DNA of 6,008 nucleotides from a bacterium (lineage in GTDB: Bacteria; Hydrogenedentota; Hydrogenedentia; Hydrogenedentiales; SLHB01): positions 1-6,008 of the forward strand of contig JAAEQP010001437.1 in the NCBI GenBank assembly GCA_024231375.1, in the 5' to 3' direction. The notes below the pieces were generated by a model that worked only from the letters and a program-made list of their open reading frames with translations, had not been told where the DNA came from and did no database searches. Of the stretch, positions 1 through 6,008 are shown in pieces. The translations under genes and the position numbers were made by a program. How positions within the stretch are numbered: the first letter of the stretch is position 1; each line of letters starts with the position of its first letter.

Positions 1-2
1 AC

Positions 3-1838
3 GAGGCGGAAATGATCGCGCGGCGCATCGCGGCAATGTGTAGCGGCGACGCGCCCGTCACCGTGGCCGACCCGGACACGGACAAACCACGACCGGCAGA
101 GTTTGGCGACGTGGCGATGCTGTTTCGCTCCACTACAGCCGTCTATTTGTACGAGAGAGCGCTGAAGGACCATGGCGTGCCGTACGTGGTAGTCGCAGGC
201 ACGGGATTCTACGAACGCCAGGAGGTCACGGACCTCCGAAACCTACTGCGTGTGGTGACCGACCCTATGGACGAACTCGCGCTGCTCGGGCTGTTGCGCG
301 GCCCCATCGTGGGGCTATCCGACGACGCATTGGTGCGGTTGCGGCACAGAGGGAATCTGCCGCTTGCCCTGTGCGAAGAACCTCTGGAAGACGAACCCGA
401 ACGGGACCATCTGGTAGCGTGCAGAGGCCTGCTCGACGACCTGCGCGCGCACACGGAGATGCGGTTGCCGGATTTCCTCCGCTACGTGCTCCAGCGAACG
501 AACTACGAGGCCGTCCTCCTCGGTCAGGGCTTCCTTGGGGTGCAGAAGGCGCTGAACGTGCGCAAGGTACTCGACGTGGCGGACGCGTTCAGTGCCACGC
601 GTACCCCGCGCTTGGCGGCCTTTGTGCGCCACATGGACGACATGACCTCCGAGGCCATTCGCGAAGGCGAGGCGTCCGCCCAGACCGCGGGAGCGGGCGC
701 AGTAACCCTGATGACGATCCACAAATCGAAGGGTCTGGAGTTCCCCATCGTCTTCCTACCGGACCTGACACGCAAGTCTGGCCAATCCACACGATCAACG
801 ACCAAGAAGAGCGGCTCGGGAAGCCTCGCGCCGCAGGTCACGGACGACACCGGGTCGACTGTAACGCCCGAAGTGGCCAAATACCTGGAATTGGACGAGC
901 GCGAACTCGAAGCGGCCGAGCACGCGCGCATTCTGTACGTTGCTATGACCCGGGCACGCGATTGGCTCGTCTTGTCCGGCTCGCCTGGCGCCAAGGGAAG
1001 CAAGTCGTCGTGGTTCGCGGATTTGGACGCCCTTTTCTGCTTCACCGGAGCCCCCGATGGCGAAGGGCGCACGGGCGACTCGTGGCGCGCCACGGTGCGT
1101 CGCGAGGTACCGGAGGCCGCGGTGCCACGCTCCACCGGCGAGTCGACGCCTTCGCCGTCCAGCGACGTACTGCATGCACGCGCAAACCTTGTGACGCCGA
1201 CGCACACCACCCGCCGCACCTTTTCGGTGACGGAACTGCTGCCACTCATGGCAGACGGGACAGTGCCGGACGACCCCGTCGCGTCCGCGCCCAATTCTCC
1301 GATAAACGCAGCCTTCCGAGGCACGTTGACGCACCGGTTCTTCGAGTTGTGGGACTTCATGCAGGCCGGTGTACCGCCCGTTGCGGAGTTTCTCAGGCGG
1401 GAATGCCCGGACGCACGGTTCCACAAAATGCTGGAGCCATCCTTGGAGGCAACCGCCAACCGGTTCATGGAGACACCGCTCTACGCGGTCCTCCGAGACC
1501 AGAAGCAACTTCAACGCGAACAGCCGTTCACGTTGCGGGTGGACGACGCGCTGGTCACAGGCGTCATCGACGCCGTCCTGGACGACGGGTCCCTGGTGGA
1601 TTACAAGACAGGCCGTCCGTCGCCTCGGAAAGAGTCTCAGTACCACCTTCAACTCCACCTCTACGCGGCGTCGTTGAAGCGCATCCGCAACGTGGAAGCG
1701 TGCGCCGCACATCTGTGCTACCTGGACGAGGAATCCCCCGGGTCCATGGTATGCAACATTGGATTGACGGAGTCGTCGGCCGAGGATGCGATGAATCGGG
1801 CAAGCGTGGCGATTCGCCAGCTTCGCGACGGCGGGTAA
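3..1838 (+). CDS. addA: AddA/RecB-type ATP-dependent helicase-nuclease, C-terminal part (5' end outside window)
   Basis: UvrD/Rep-family (SF1A) helicase fused to a RecB-type nuclease, the AddA/RecB type that unwinds and resects DNA at double-strand breaks for RecA-dependent repair. The frame is open to the left edge and the residues before the first ATG (position 12) read EAEMIARRI, typical of the interior of these helicases, so the Walker A and B half lies upstream and the ATG at 12 is not the start. Numbering from that Met: motif IV region GDVAMLFRS near 32-40, FYERQEV near 66-72, motif V VTLMTIHKSKGLEF at 231-244, motif VI EHARILYVAMTRAR at 303-316. After a Ser/Pro-rich linker comes the PD-(D/E)XK nuclease: GTLTH (H441), GVID (D520), DYKTG (D530, K532) and YHLQLHLY (544-551). 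All expected nuclease residues are present, so it looks active. AddA is preferred over RecB or a stand-alone UvrD because of the nuclease domain, but the AddB partner is not visible and the family split is uncertain. Stop is TAA. Confidence 0.88.
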   Translation, partial: EAEMIARRIAAMCSGDAPVTVADPDTDKPRPAEFGDVAMLFRSTTAVYLYERALKDHGVPYVVVAGTGFYERQEVTDLRNLLRVVTDPMDELALLGLLRGPIVGLSDDALVRLRHRGNLPLALCEEPLEDEPERDHLVACRGLLDDLRAHTEMRLPDFLRYVLQRTNYEAVLLGQGFLGVQKALNVRKVLDVADAFSATRTPRLAAFVRHMDDMTSEAIREGEASAQTAGAGAVTLMTIHKSKGLEFPIVFLPDLTRKSGQSTRSTTKKSGSGSLAPQVTDDTGSTVTPEVAKYLELDERELEAAEHARILYVAMTRARDWLVLSGSPGAKGSKSSWFADLDALFCFTGAPDGEGRTGDSWRATVRREVPEAAVPRSTGESTPSPSSDVLHARANLVTPTHTTRRTFSVTELLPLMADGTVPDDPVASAPNSPINAAFRGTLTHRFFELWDFMQAGVPPVAEFLRRECPDARFHKMLEPSLEATANRFMETPLYAVLRDQKQLQREQPFTLRVDDALVTGVIDAVLDDGSLVDYKTGRPSPRKESQYHLQLHLYAASLKRIRNVEACAAHLCYLDEESPGSMVCNIGLTESSAEDAMNRASVAIRQLRDGG

Positions 1839-1845
1839 CCGGAAC

Positions 1846-1865
1846 CCATCCTGGCCGGTGGATGG
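1846..1865. repeat. Short inverted repeat abutting the candidate -10 element
   Basis: CCATCC (1846-1851) and GGATGG (1860-1865) form a perfect 6-bp inverted repeat around an 8-base loop TGGCCGGT. It begins 8 bases after the helicase-nuclease stop codon and ends directly against TACAAT at 1866. There is no T-tract after it, so it is a poor candidate for an intrinsic terminator. It could be a weak RNA hairpin, a small operator, or chance. Confidence 0.3.
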
Positions 1866-1892
1866 TACAATGAGGCGAGGCGTGGCCAAGCT

Positions 1893-1899
1893 GGAGGAG
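1893..1899 (+). promoter_or_regulatory. Strong Shine-Dalgarno of the amidohydrolase gene
   Basis: GGAGGAG lies 11 bases before the ATG at 1911. It is the strongest ribosome binding site in the window and supports this ATG as the start. It also suits a first gene of an operon that carries the main translational entry point. Confidence 0.75.
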
Positions 1900-1910
1900 T
1901 CTGAACCATC

Positions 1911-3188
1911 ATGCGCGAAGTCGAAACCGCCATACTCGAGTACGTGAACGGCCTGTCCATCGTAGATACGCACGAGCACCTTCCCCATCAGGAGGACGCG
2001 CGCCGTCAGGATGCGGACGTGCTGTCGGAATACCTCACCCACTACTTCAGCCGAGACCTCATCTCGGCCGGACTCTCCCAACAGGATTTCGACAAGGTAG
2101 TGGACGTGACGCGCCCGTTGGCGGACCGCTGGCGCCTGGTCGAACCCTATTGGCAGGCAGCGTGCAACACCGGTTATGGCCGATGCCTGGAAATCTCGGC
2201 GCGCGACCTCTACGGGATCACTCCCATCTGCGGGGACACAATTGAGGCGTTGAATGAGGCCTTCCGGAAGGGTATCGCGCCCGGCCATTACCGGCGTGTA
2301 CTCAAGGAGGAGTCGGGGATTCGGATCAGCCTGCTCGACAACCATCTTGGGTGCGACCGCGAGTTCTTCCGCTCCGTGTACCGCCTCGACGAGTTCGTGT
2401 ACCCCAGGTCTCACACGGAGGTCGCCGGCATCGAGCAGCGCACGGGCATGACGATTCGAAGCTTCAACGACTGGCTGGAGGCGTGTGAGGCGGATCTGCA
2501 ACAGGCGCTGGAACGCGGAGCCGTGGCGCTGAAATGCGGCCTCGCCTACGTGCGGTCACTACACTTCGCACGGGCCACCTACCAGGATGCGGAAGAAGAG
2601 TTCAACGCCTTCATCGCGGGAAGCCGCGGTCCGGATTGGCAACCCAAACCTATCGAGGCAAGCCCACGGTTTCAAGACTACATGATGCACTACATCCTGC
2701 GGCTGGCGGGCAAAAGCAATCTGACCTTCCAGTTTCACACGGGGTTGCAGGAGGGCAACGGCAACCTCATCGCCAACAGTGATCCGACGTTGCTGTCCAA
2801 CGTGTTCCTGGAATACCCGGACGTGGACTTCGACGTGTTTCACATCGGATATCCCTACCAACAGGTGGTGTCCGTGCTCGCCAAGACCTTCCCCAACGTC
2901 TTCATCGACATGTGCTGGGCCCACATCATTTCGCCCGTGGCGTCGATTCAGGCCTTGGTCGAATGGCTCGATTCCGTGCCCGCGAACAAGATCAGCGCCT
3001 TCGGCGGCGACTACTGCTTCGTCGACGGGGTATACGGCCACCAGTTCCTCGCGCGGCGCAACGTGAGCCGTGCGCTTGCCATGAAGGTGGATGCGGACGA
3101 CATGGACCTCGACCGCGCCTGTCAGATCGCCGAGATGCTGTTTGTGTCGAATCCGCTCCGCATCTTCAAGTTGGACAGCGCCCTGTGA
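1911..3188 (+). CDS. Metal-dependent amidohydrolase, uronate-isomerase-like TIM-barrel protein
   Basis: A 425-residue predicted cytoplasmic enzyme of the amidohydrolase superfamily, with no signal peptide or membrane segment. Ligand motifs appear in the superfamily order: IVDTHEH near the N-terminus (H21, H23, strand 1), VALKCG (K208, a candidate strand-4 lysine), LTFQFHTG (H276, strand 5), FDVFHIGYP (H311, strand 6) and FGGDY (D367, strand 8). This set fits a mono- or binuclear metal centre. The long segment between strand 1 and K208 (about 25-200) resembles the insertion seen in glucuronate isomerase (UxaC), but the protein is shorter than typical UxaC (about 470 residues) and the overall resemblance is to uncharacterised amidohydrolase-2-type proteins. 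Substrate is unknown: a sugar acid or lactone, or a carboxylate, is possible and is inferred only from the adjacent Gfo/Idh/MocA oxidoreductase. A strong Shine-Dalgarno supports the ATG. Its TGA overlaps the next gene's GTG by four bases, implying translational coupling. Confidence 0.85.
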   Translation: MREVETAILEYVNGLSIVDTHEHLPHQEDARRQDADVLSEYLTHYFSRDLISAGLSQQDFDKVVDVTRPLADRWRLVEPYWQAACNTGYGRCLEISARDLYGITPICGDTIEALNEAFRKGIAPGHYRRVLKEESGIRISLLDNHLGCDREFFRSVYRLDEFVYPRSHTEVAGIEQRTGMTIRSFNDWLEACEADLQQALERGAVALKCGLAYVRSLHFARATYQDAEEEFNAFIAGSRGPDWQPKPIEASPRFQDYMMHYILRLAGKSNLTFQFHTGLQEGNGNLIANSDPTLLSNVFLEYPDVDFDVFHIGYPYQQVVSVLAKTFPNVFIDMCWAHIISPVASIQALVEWLDSVPANKISAFGGDYCFVDGVYGHQFLARRNVSRALAMKVDADDMDLDRACQIAEMLFVSNPLRIFKLDSAL

Positions 3189-4189
3189 GGCCGTCGCCAT
3201 CCCACGCCATTCTCTTCCCGGCCGCAGTGCTATTCATGGCTCTGTCCCTCTGTCCCCTTGCCCCGGCTTCGCCCGGCGAACCGGCGGAACAGATCGACAA
3301 AGGAAACGGCGTACGCGTCTGGTACGCCTCACGAGACGAAAATCTTGCCGTGCGGGCGGAAGGCATTATTGCCGAAGCGCTGGACGGACTTGCGGATCGT
3401 CTTCCACGCGGCGACAAACCGATCGAGGTCGTCATCTGCCCCACAATGCGCGAGTTCGAGCGGTTCGCGGGACCCTACGCACAGCCAAAGGTCTCTGGGG
3501 TAGCGCTACCGGAAAAGGGCGTCATCGCCGTGAAGACGCCCCGCATCATGATGGAACAGAATGATATTGCCGGTACGTTGCGCCACGAATTGGTGCATAT
3601 CCTCCTCCAACGCAACGTAAACGTGCGCCACTTGCCCCGCTGGCTCAACGAAGGGTTGGCCATGACGCTGTCCATGGAGTTCCGGTGGACAAGCAGCTTC
3701 CGGGTCGGGAAGATGTACGCCTACGGCAATGTGATCGCTTTGCGAAACCTGGACTTGGCGTTCCTTGAACCGGGACGGGAAACGGAGTTCGGCGATGCCT
3801 ATGCCCAAGCCCATATGATGACCCGGCATCTGCGCGATCAAGTCGGCGAGGACGTGCTCTGGACCATTGTCAACGACCTGGACGAGCGCACCTTCGCGAA
3901 GGCCCTGCAAGCGCACGCTTCCATGACGCCCATCGAGTTCTTCGAGACGTGGGAATCGTCGTTGTGGAAGGTTGCCCTCGTGTTCTCAATTGTGTCAGGA
4001 TTCACGCTGTTCCAGGCGATGGCGATTCTCACAGTCATCGCCTACGTTCGCAAACGCCGCCAAGGCCTGCAGCGAATGCGCGAATGGGAAGAAGAGGAGG
4101 AGGATGGCCCGCCGTTCATGACGGTGGGCCAGTTGGAGGACCAGGACGGTCCCTATCCGTGGGAAGAGGAAGACGAGGAGTATTCATGA
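3185..4189 (+). CDS. Membrane-anchored gluzincin-type metallopeptidase (peptidase MA-like domain)
   Basis: A predicted zinc metallopeptidase of 334 residues facing outside the cytoplasm. I chose GTG at 3185 because it overlaps the upstream TGA as GTGA and gives a convincing signal peptide: MRPSPSH, a hydrophobic stretch at about 8-26, then APAS as a likely cleavage area. The in-frame ATG at 3236 would destroy most of that signal, and longer frames would run deep into the amidohydrolase gene. The mature domain begins near NGVRVWY (41-47). RHELVH gives zinc ligands H134 and H138 with catalytic E135; LPRWLNEGLA supplies the third ligand E156, the HExxH...E pattern of peptidase MA-like (gluzincin) domains. 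A membrane helix spans about 264-288 and is followed by RKRR, so the C-terminus should be cytoplasmic by the positive-inside rule. The last 40 or so residues are very acidic (EEEEED, EEEDEEY). C23 follows LSL, not a canonical lipobox. Substrate is unknown. A weak GGA at 3173-3175 is the only visible ribosome binding signal, consistent with coupling to the upstream gene. Confidence 0.82.
   Translation: MRPSPSHAILFPAAVLFMALSLCPLAPASPGEPAEQIDKGNGVRVWYASRDENLAVRAEGIIAEALDGLADRLPRGDKPIEVVICPTMREFERFAGPYAQPKVSGVALPEKGVIAVKTPRIMMEQNDIAGTLRHELVHILLQRNVNVRHLPRWLNEGLAMTLSMEFRWTSSFRVGKMYAYGNVIALRNLDLAFLEPGRETEFGDAYAQAHMMTRHLRDQVGEDVLWTIVNDLDERTFAKALQAHASMTPIEFFETWESSLWKVALVFSIVSGFTLFQAMAILTVIAYVRKRRQGLQRMREWEEEEEDGPPFMTVGQLEDQDGPYPWEEEDEEYS
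4175..4180 (+). promoter_or_regulatory. Shine-Dalgarno of the oxidoreductase gene, inside the peptidase acidic tail
   Basis: GAGGAG lies 5 bases before the ATG at 4186 and decides that start. It is formed by the glutamate codons that encode the acidic C-terminal tail of the upstream peptidase, so one stretch serves both as coding sequence and as ribosome binding site. Confidence 0.7.
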
Positions 4190-5160
4190 GCGATGGCAGC
4201 AAGACGCGGGTGGCGGTGATCGGAGCCAGCGGGATCGGCAAGCACCATGCGAAATGGTGGACTATCGAGGGCGCCGACGTGTGCGCGTTTGCGGGCACGT
4301 CGGAAGCCAGCGTAGCAAAGGCCGAGGAAGGGCTGAAAGGCCTGTTCGACTTTCAGGGCCGGGGCTACACCAGCATCGACGAGATGATTGCGCAGGAACG
4401 CCCGGATATCGTCGACGTGTGCTCCCCGCCTTCGCTCCATTTCGACCATACCAAGGTAGCGTTGGAGGCGGGGTGCCACGTGCTCTGCGAAAAACCCTTC
4501 GTCTTTGACCCTGCCAAGTCGCACGAATCCCTCATGGCCGAGGCGCGGGAACTGGTGGACCTGTCTCAACGCGTGGGCAAACGGCTTGGCCTGTGCGCGC
4601 AATACGTTATCTCGGCCCGCATGATCCGCAACCTGTGGAAGCGGACGCGGAGCGACCGCGTTGCCAAGCAGTACAAGGTCCATTTGGCGTCGCCCGCCAA
4701 GGGTCGCGCACCGGACCCGGAACGAGTCTGGATCGATCTGGGTCCGCATCCCCTGAGCGGCTTGCAGGTGTTCTCGCACGACGGCGAGATTCTGTGGGAC
4801 ACGTTGCGCACCGAGTTCGAAGGATACACGGCGCGCGCCACGTTCCAAGCCCGCCGCACCTCCGGCGAACTAATCGACTGCGAACTCATCACCGGCAACA
4901 CCACCGAAGGTCCTCCCCATATCCGCCAAGTATCCTTGGAGGACTACGTCGTCAATATTGGCGGCGAGAACGACGAAGACGGCATCTACTGCGCACGGTT
5001 CGAGACGCCGGACGGCGTGTACCGCGAGCCCGACTTCATGCGCGTGCTCATTGCCGAATTCCTTGCCGGTGCGCCATCGGCGGACACGCAGATCGCGTTG
5101 ACGAACCTGGACTGGCTCCTTCGAATCCTGGATCATTCCCGAGGGAAGGGCGGAAGCTAG
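4186..5160 (+). CDS. Gfo/Idh/MocA family NAD(P)-dependent oxidoreductase
   Basis: A 324-residue cytoplasmic dehydrogenase, within or slightly below the usual length of this family, which oxidises or reduces sugars, inositols and related polyols. The N-terminal Rossmann fold opens with VAVIGASGIGKHH, a GxxGxG-type dinucleotide loop at 13-18. CEKPF carries the family EKP motif (E102, K103, P104), with K103 the conserved active-site lysine. In the C-terminal half WIDLGPHPLSG gives D184 and H188, the usual D...H catalytic pair. The end of the second Rossmann strand reads CAFAGTSEAS without the Asp that normally selects NAD, so NADP or a tightly bound cofactor is possible. The ATG at 4186 overlaps the peptidase stop as ATGA and has a GAGGAG site 5 bases upstream, so I reject the longer frame beginning at 3949, which runs inside the peptidase gene. 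Substrate cannot be read from sequence. Coupling to the amidohydrolase suggests a shared carbohydrate-derived pathway. Stop is TAG. Confidence 0.9.
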   Translation: MSDGSKTRVAVIGASGIGKHHAKWWTIEGADVCAFAGTSEASVAKAEEGLKGLFDFQGRGYTSIDEMIAQERPDIVDVCSPPSLHFDHTKVALEAGCHVLCEKPFVFDPAKSHESLMAEARELVDLSQRVGKRLGLCAQYVISARMIRNLWKRTRSDRVAKQYKVHLASPAKGRAPDPERVWIDLGPHPLSGLQVFSHDGEILWDTLRTEFEGYTARATFQARRTSGELIDCELITGNTTEGPPHIRQVSLEDYVVNIGGENDEDGIYCARFETPDGVYREPDFMRVLIAEFLAGAPSADTQIALTNLDWLLRILDHSRGKGGS

Positions 5161-5181
5161 ATCGTCAAGAGCCATGCCACT

Positions 5182-5186
5182 GGAGA
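5182..5186 (+). promoter_or_regulatory. Candidate Shine-Dalgarno of glgX
   Basis: GGAGA lies 3 bases before the ATG at 5190, closer than the usual 5-9 bases. No better site is present in the 29-bp gap after the oxidoreductase, and no promoter or terminator is recognisable there. Confidence 0.45.
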
Positions 5187-5189
5187 CCT

Positions 5190-6008
5190 ATGGAACAGCT
5201 TGACCCCTCGCGACTGCGGGCCCTGCCAGGCCGCCCCACTCCCCTGGGCGCCACGCCCGGCGAGGGAGGCGTCTATTTCGCCATTTTCGGTGGCCCCGCC
5301 ACACGGGTGTGGCTCGCCGTCTTCCAGACCCACGACGCCGGTTCGCCCGTGTGGGAGTATGAACTGTCCAGCGAACGGGACCGGGTCGGCGGTGTCTGGT
5401 GCGTCTTCGTCGAGGGTGTCGCCGAAGGCGCCCTCTACGCCTACCGCATGAACGGACCCGACGATCCGCGCCACCAATACGACCCCAAGCGGCGCCTCAT
5501 TGACCCCTACGCCAAAGCCGTCGTGGGCGATATTCCCGTCGGCAACGGCAAGAGCGTGGTCGTCAAGCAGTCGCCTGCCCGCCAGCGCACTGGCCCAGGC
5601 ATCCCGCTCTCCCACACCGTCATCTACGAGACCCACGTCCGTGGCGTGACGGTGGACGCCTCCTCGGAGTCGAAATCACCCGGAACGTACCGGGGACTCA
5701 AGGACAAGATCCCCTATCTGAAGGAACTGGGCGTCACGACGGTGGAACTACTTCCGATACAGGAATGCGGCGAAGGTGTGTTGGACCGATTCGACCCGGC
5801 CACAGGCGACGCCTTGGTCAACTACTGGGGATACAATCCCATCGCCTTCATGGCGCCCACGGGCCGGTACGCCGCGGCCCCCGAGACCGCCGGCCAAGTG
5901 GCCGAGTTCCGGGATCTGGTGGACGCGATCCACAAGGCGGGACTCGAGATCATCCTGGATGTAGTCTTCAATCATACCGCCGAGGACCGGGGCCACAAAC
6001 CCGCCCTG
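5190..6008 (+). CDS. glgX: Glycogen debranching enzyme GlgX (isoamylase type, GH13), N-terminal part; 3' end outside window
   Basis: The frame stays open from ATG 5190 to the right edge, giving the first 273 residues of a protein that is normally around 700. GlgX hydrolyses alpha-1,6 branches of glycogen or limit dextrin in the cytoplasm, feeding glycogen breakdown. GRPTPLGATPGEGGVYFAIF (14-33) is the typical start of the CBM48 domain, followed by YAYRMNGP and the YDPKRRLIDPYAKAV segment. The GH13 barrel begins at VIYETHVRGVT (E147, H149, R151), then GTYRGLKDKIPYLKELGV, VELLPIQE and NYWGYNPIAF (from N211). GH13 conserved region I is DVVFNH (D257-H262). The catalytic Asp and Glu (regions II and III) lie beyond the window, so activity cannot be judged. 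The chosen start places the PLGAT motif near residue 20, as in the family. The gene follows the oxidoreductase by 29 bp on the same strand and may be cotranscribed. TreX/isoamylase is an alternative name within the same family. Confidence 0.92.
   Translation, partial: MEQLDPSRLRALPGRPTPLGATPGEGGVYFAIFGGPATRVWLAVFQTHDAGSPVWEYELSSERDRVGGVWCVFVEGVAEGALYAYRMNGPDDPRHQYDPKRRLIDPYAKAVVGDIPVGNGKSVVVKQSPARQRTGPGIPLSHTVIYETHVRGVTVDASSESKSPGTYRGLKDKIPYLKELGVTTVELLPIQECGEGVLDRFDPATGDALVNYWGYNPIAFMAPTGRYAAAPETAGQVAEFRDLVDAIHKAGLEIILDVVFNHTAEDRGHKPAL

Larger units (their letters stand above)
1839..1910 (+). promoter_or_regulatory. Intergenic region with candidate extended -10 promoter for the amidohydrolase operon
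   Basis: This 72-bp gap is the only non-coding stretch long enough to hold a promoter ahead of the three-gene cluster. It contains TGGTACAAT at 1863-1871: a TACAAT -10 hexamer (one mismatch to TATAAT) preceded by the TGn of extended -10 promoters. No good -35 hexamer is visible about 17 bp upstream, which extended -10 promoters can tolerate. A transcript starting about 7 bases downstream (near 1878) would have a leader of roughly 30 bases containing the Shine-Dalgarno. The assignment is inferred from motif match alone. Confidence 0.4.

Noticed and set aside
1838..1859. ACCGG/CCGGT inverted repeat as an intrinsic terminator of the helicase gene
   Set aside because: The stem is only 5 bp with a 12-base loop, it competes with the CCATCC/GGATGG repeat, and no T-tract follows.
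371..1873. 500-codon + strand frame inside the helicase-nuclease gene
   Set aside because: The translation is Arg/Gly/Pro-rich without family motifs and is an out-of-frame shadow of the gene that carries the helicase and nuclease motifs.
795..2501. Long open frame on the - strand (568 codons) spanning the helicase end, the gap and the amidohydrolase start
   Set aside because: It lies opposite two well-supported genes with clear motifs, crosses their boundary, and its translation shows no recognisable domain. Long antisense frames are expected in GC-rich DNA.
2912..3184. Upstream extension of the peptidase frame to an ATG at 2912
   Set aside because: It would overlap the amidohydrolase by about 275 bases, encodes an Arg-rich non-protein-like stretch, and would bury the signal peptide that begins at GTG 3185.
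3251..3256. Cys23 of the peptidase as a lipoprotein attachment site
   Set aside because: The preceding residues LSL do not fit the lipobox, which needs Gly, Ala or Ser just before the Cys, and a normal cleavage area follows at APAS.
3949..4185. Upstream extension of the oxidoreductase frame to an ATG at 3949
   Set aside because: The Rossmann motif begins right after ATG 4186, which has a GAGGAG site and the ATGA overlap. The extension is out-of-frame reading of the peptidase gene.
5174..5203. Nine-codon frame starting at ATG 5174 and overlapping the glgX start, as a possible leader peptide
   Set aside because: It has no ribosome binding site of its own and no regulatory codon run; a short frame like this is expected by chance.

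Overview
The window is a compact stretch of bacterial chromosome, GC-rich by eye, with five protein-coding genes all on the + strand and almost no intergenic space. The first gene is cut by the left edge and the last by the right edge. I see no RNA gene, mobile element, CRISPR array or large repeat. The host cannot be fixed from this sequence. GC-rich codon use, an AddA/RecB-type nuclease, a uronate-isomerase-like amidohydrolase, a Gfo/Idh/MocA oxidoreductase and GlgX together would suit an uncultivated environmental bacterium of the Planctomycetes/Hydrogenedentes/Verrucomicrobia type. That placement is a low-confidence guess.

Layout: (1) 3-1838, the C-terminal half of an AddA/RecB-type helicase-nuclease (helicase motifs IV-VI, then a RecB-type nuclease domain), for double-strand-break processing. 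(2) A 72-bp gap with a small inverted repeat directly followed by a promoter-like extended -10 and a strong Shine-Dalgarno. (3) 1911-3188, a metal-dependent amidohydrolase of the TIM-barrel superfamily with a full HxH...K...H...H...D set. (4) 3185-4189, a secreted, membrane-anchored gluzincin-type metallopeptidase (HExxH...E) with an N-terminal signal peptide, a C-terminal membrane helix and a strongly acidic tail. (5) 4186-5160, a Gfo/Idh/MocA NAD(P)-dependent oxidoreductase. (6) 5190-6008, the N-terminal part of a GlgX-type glycogen debranching enzyme.

Genes 3-5 are tied together by two 4-base stop/start overlaps (GTGA and ATGA), so they are very probably one translationally coupled operon. 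glgX follows after 29 bp and may be read through. A plausible reading is carbohydrate or sugar-acid metabolism (amidohydrolase, oxidoreductase, glycogen debranching) with a cell-envelope peptidase embedded in it; the peptidase is the unexplained member. The addA-like gene looks like an unrelated upstream neighbour. Nothing in the window amounts to a clearly new system. The coupled hydrolase-peptidase-oxidoreductase trio is the part most worth a comparative check.
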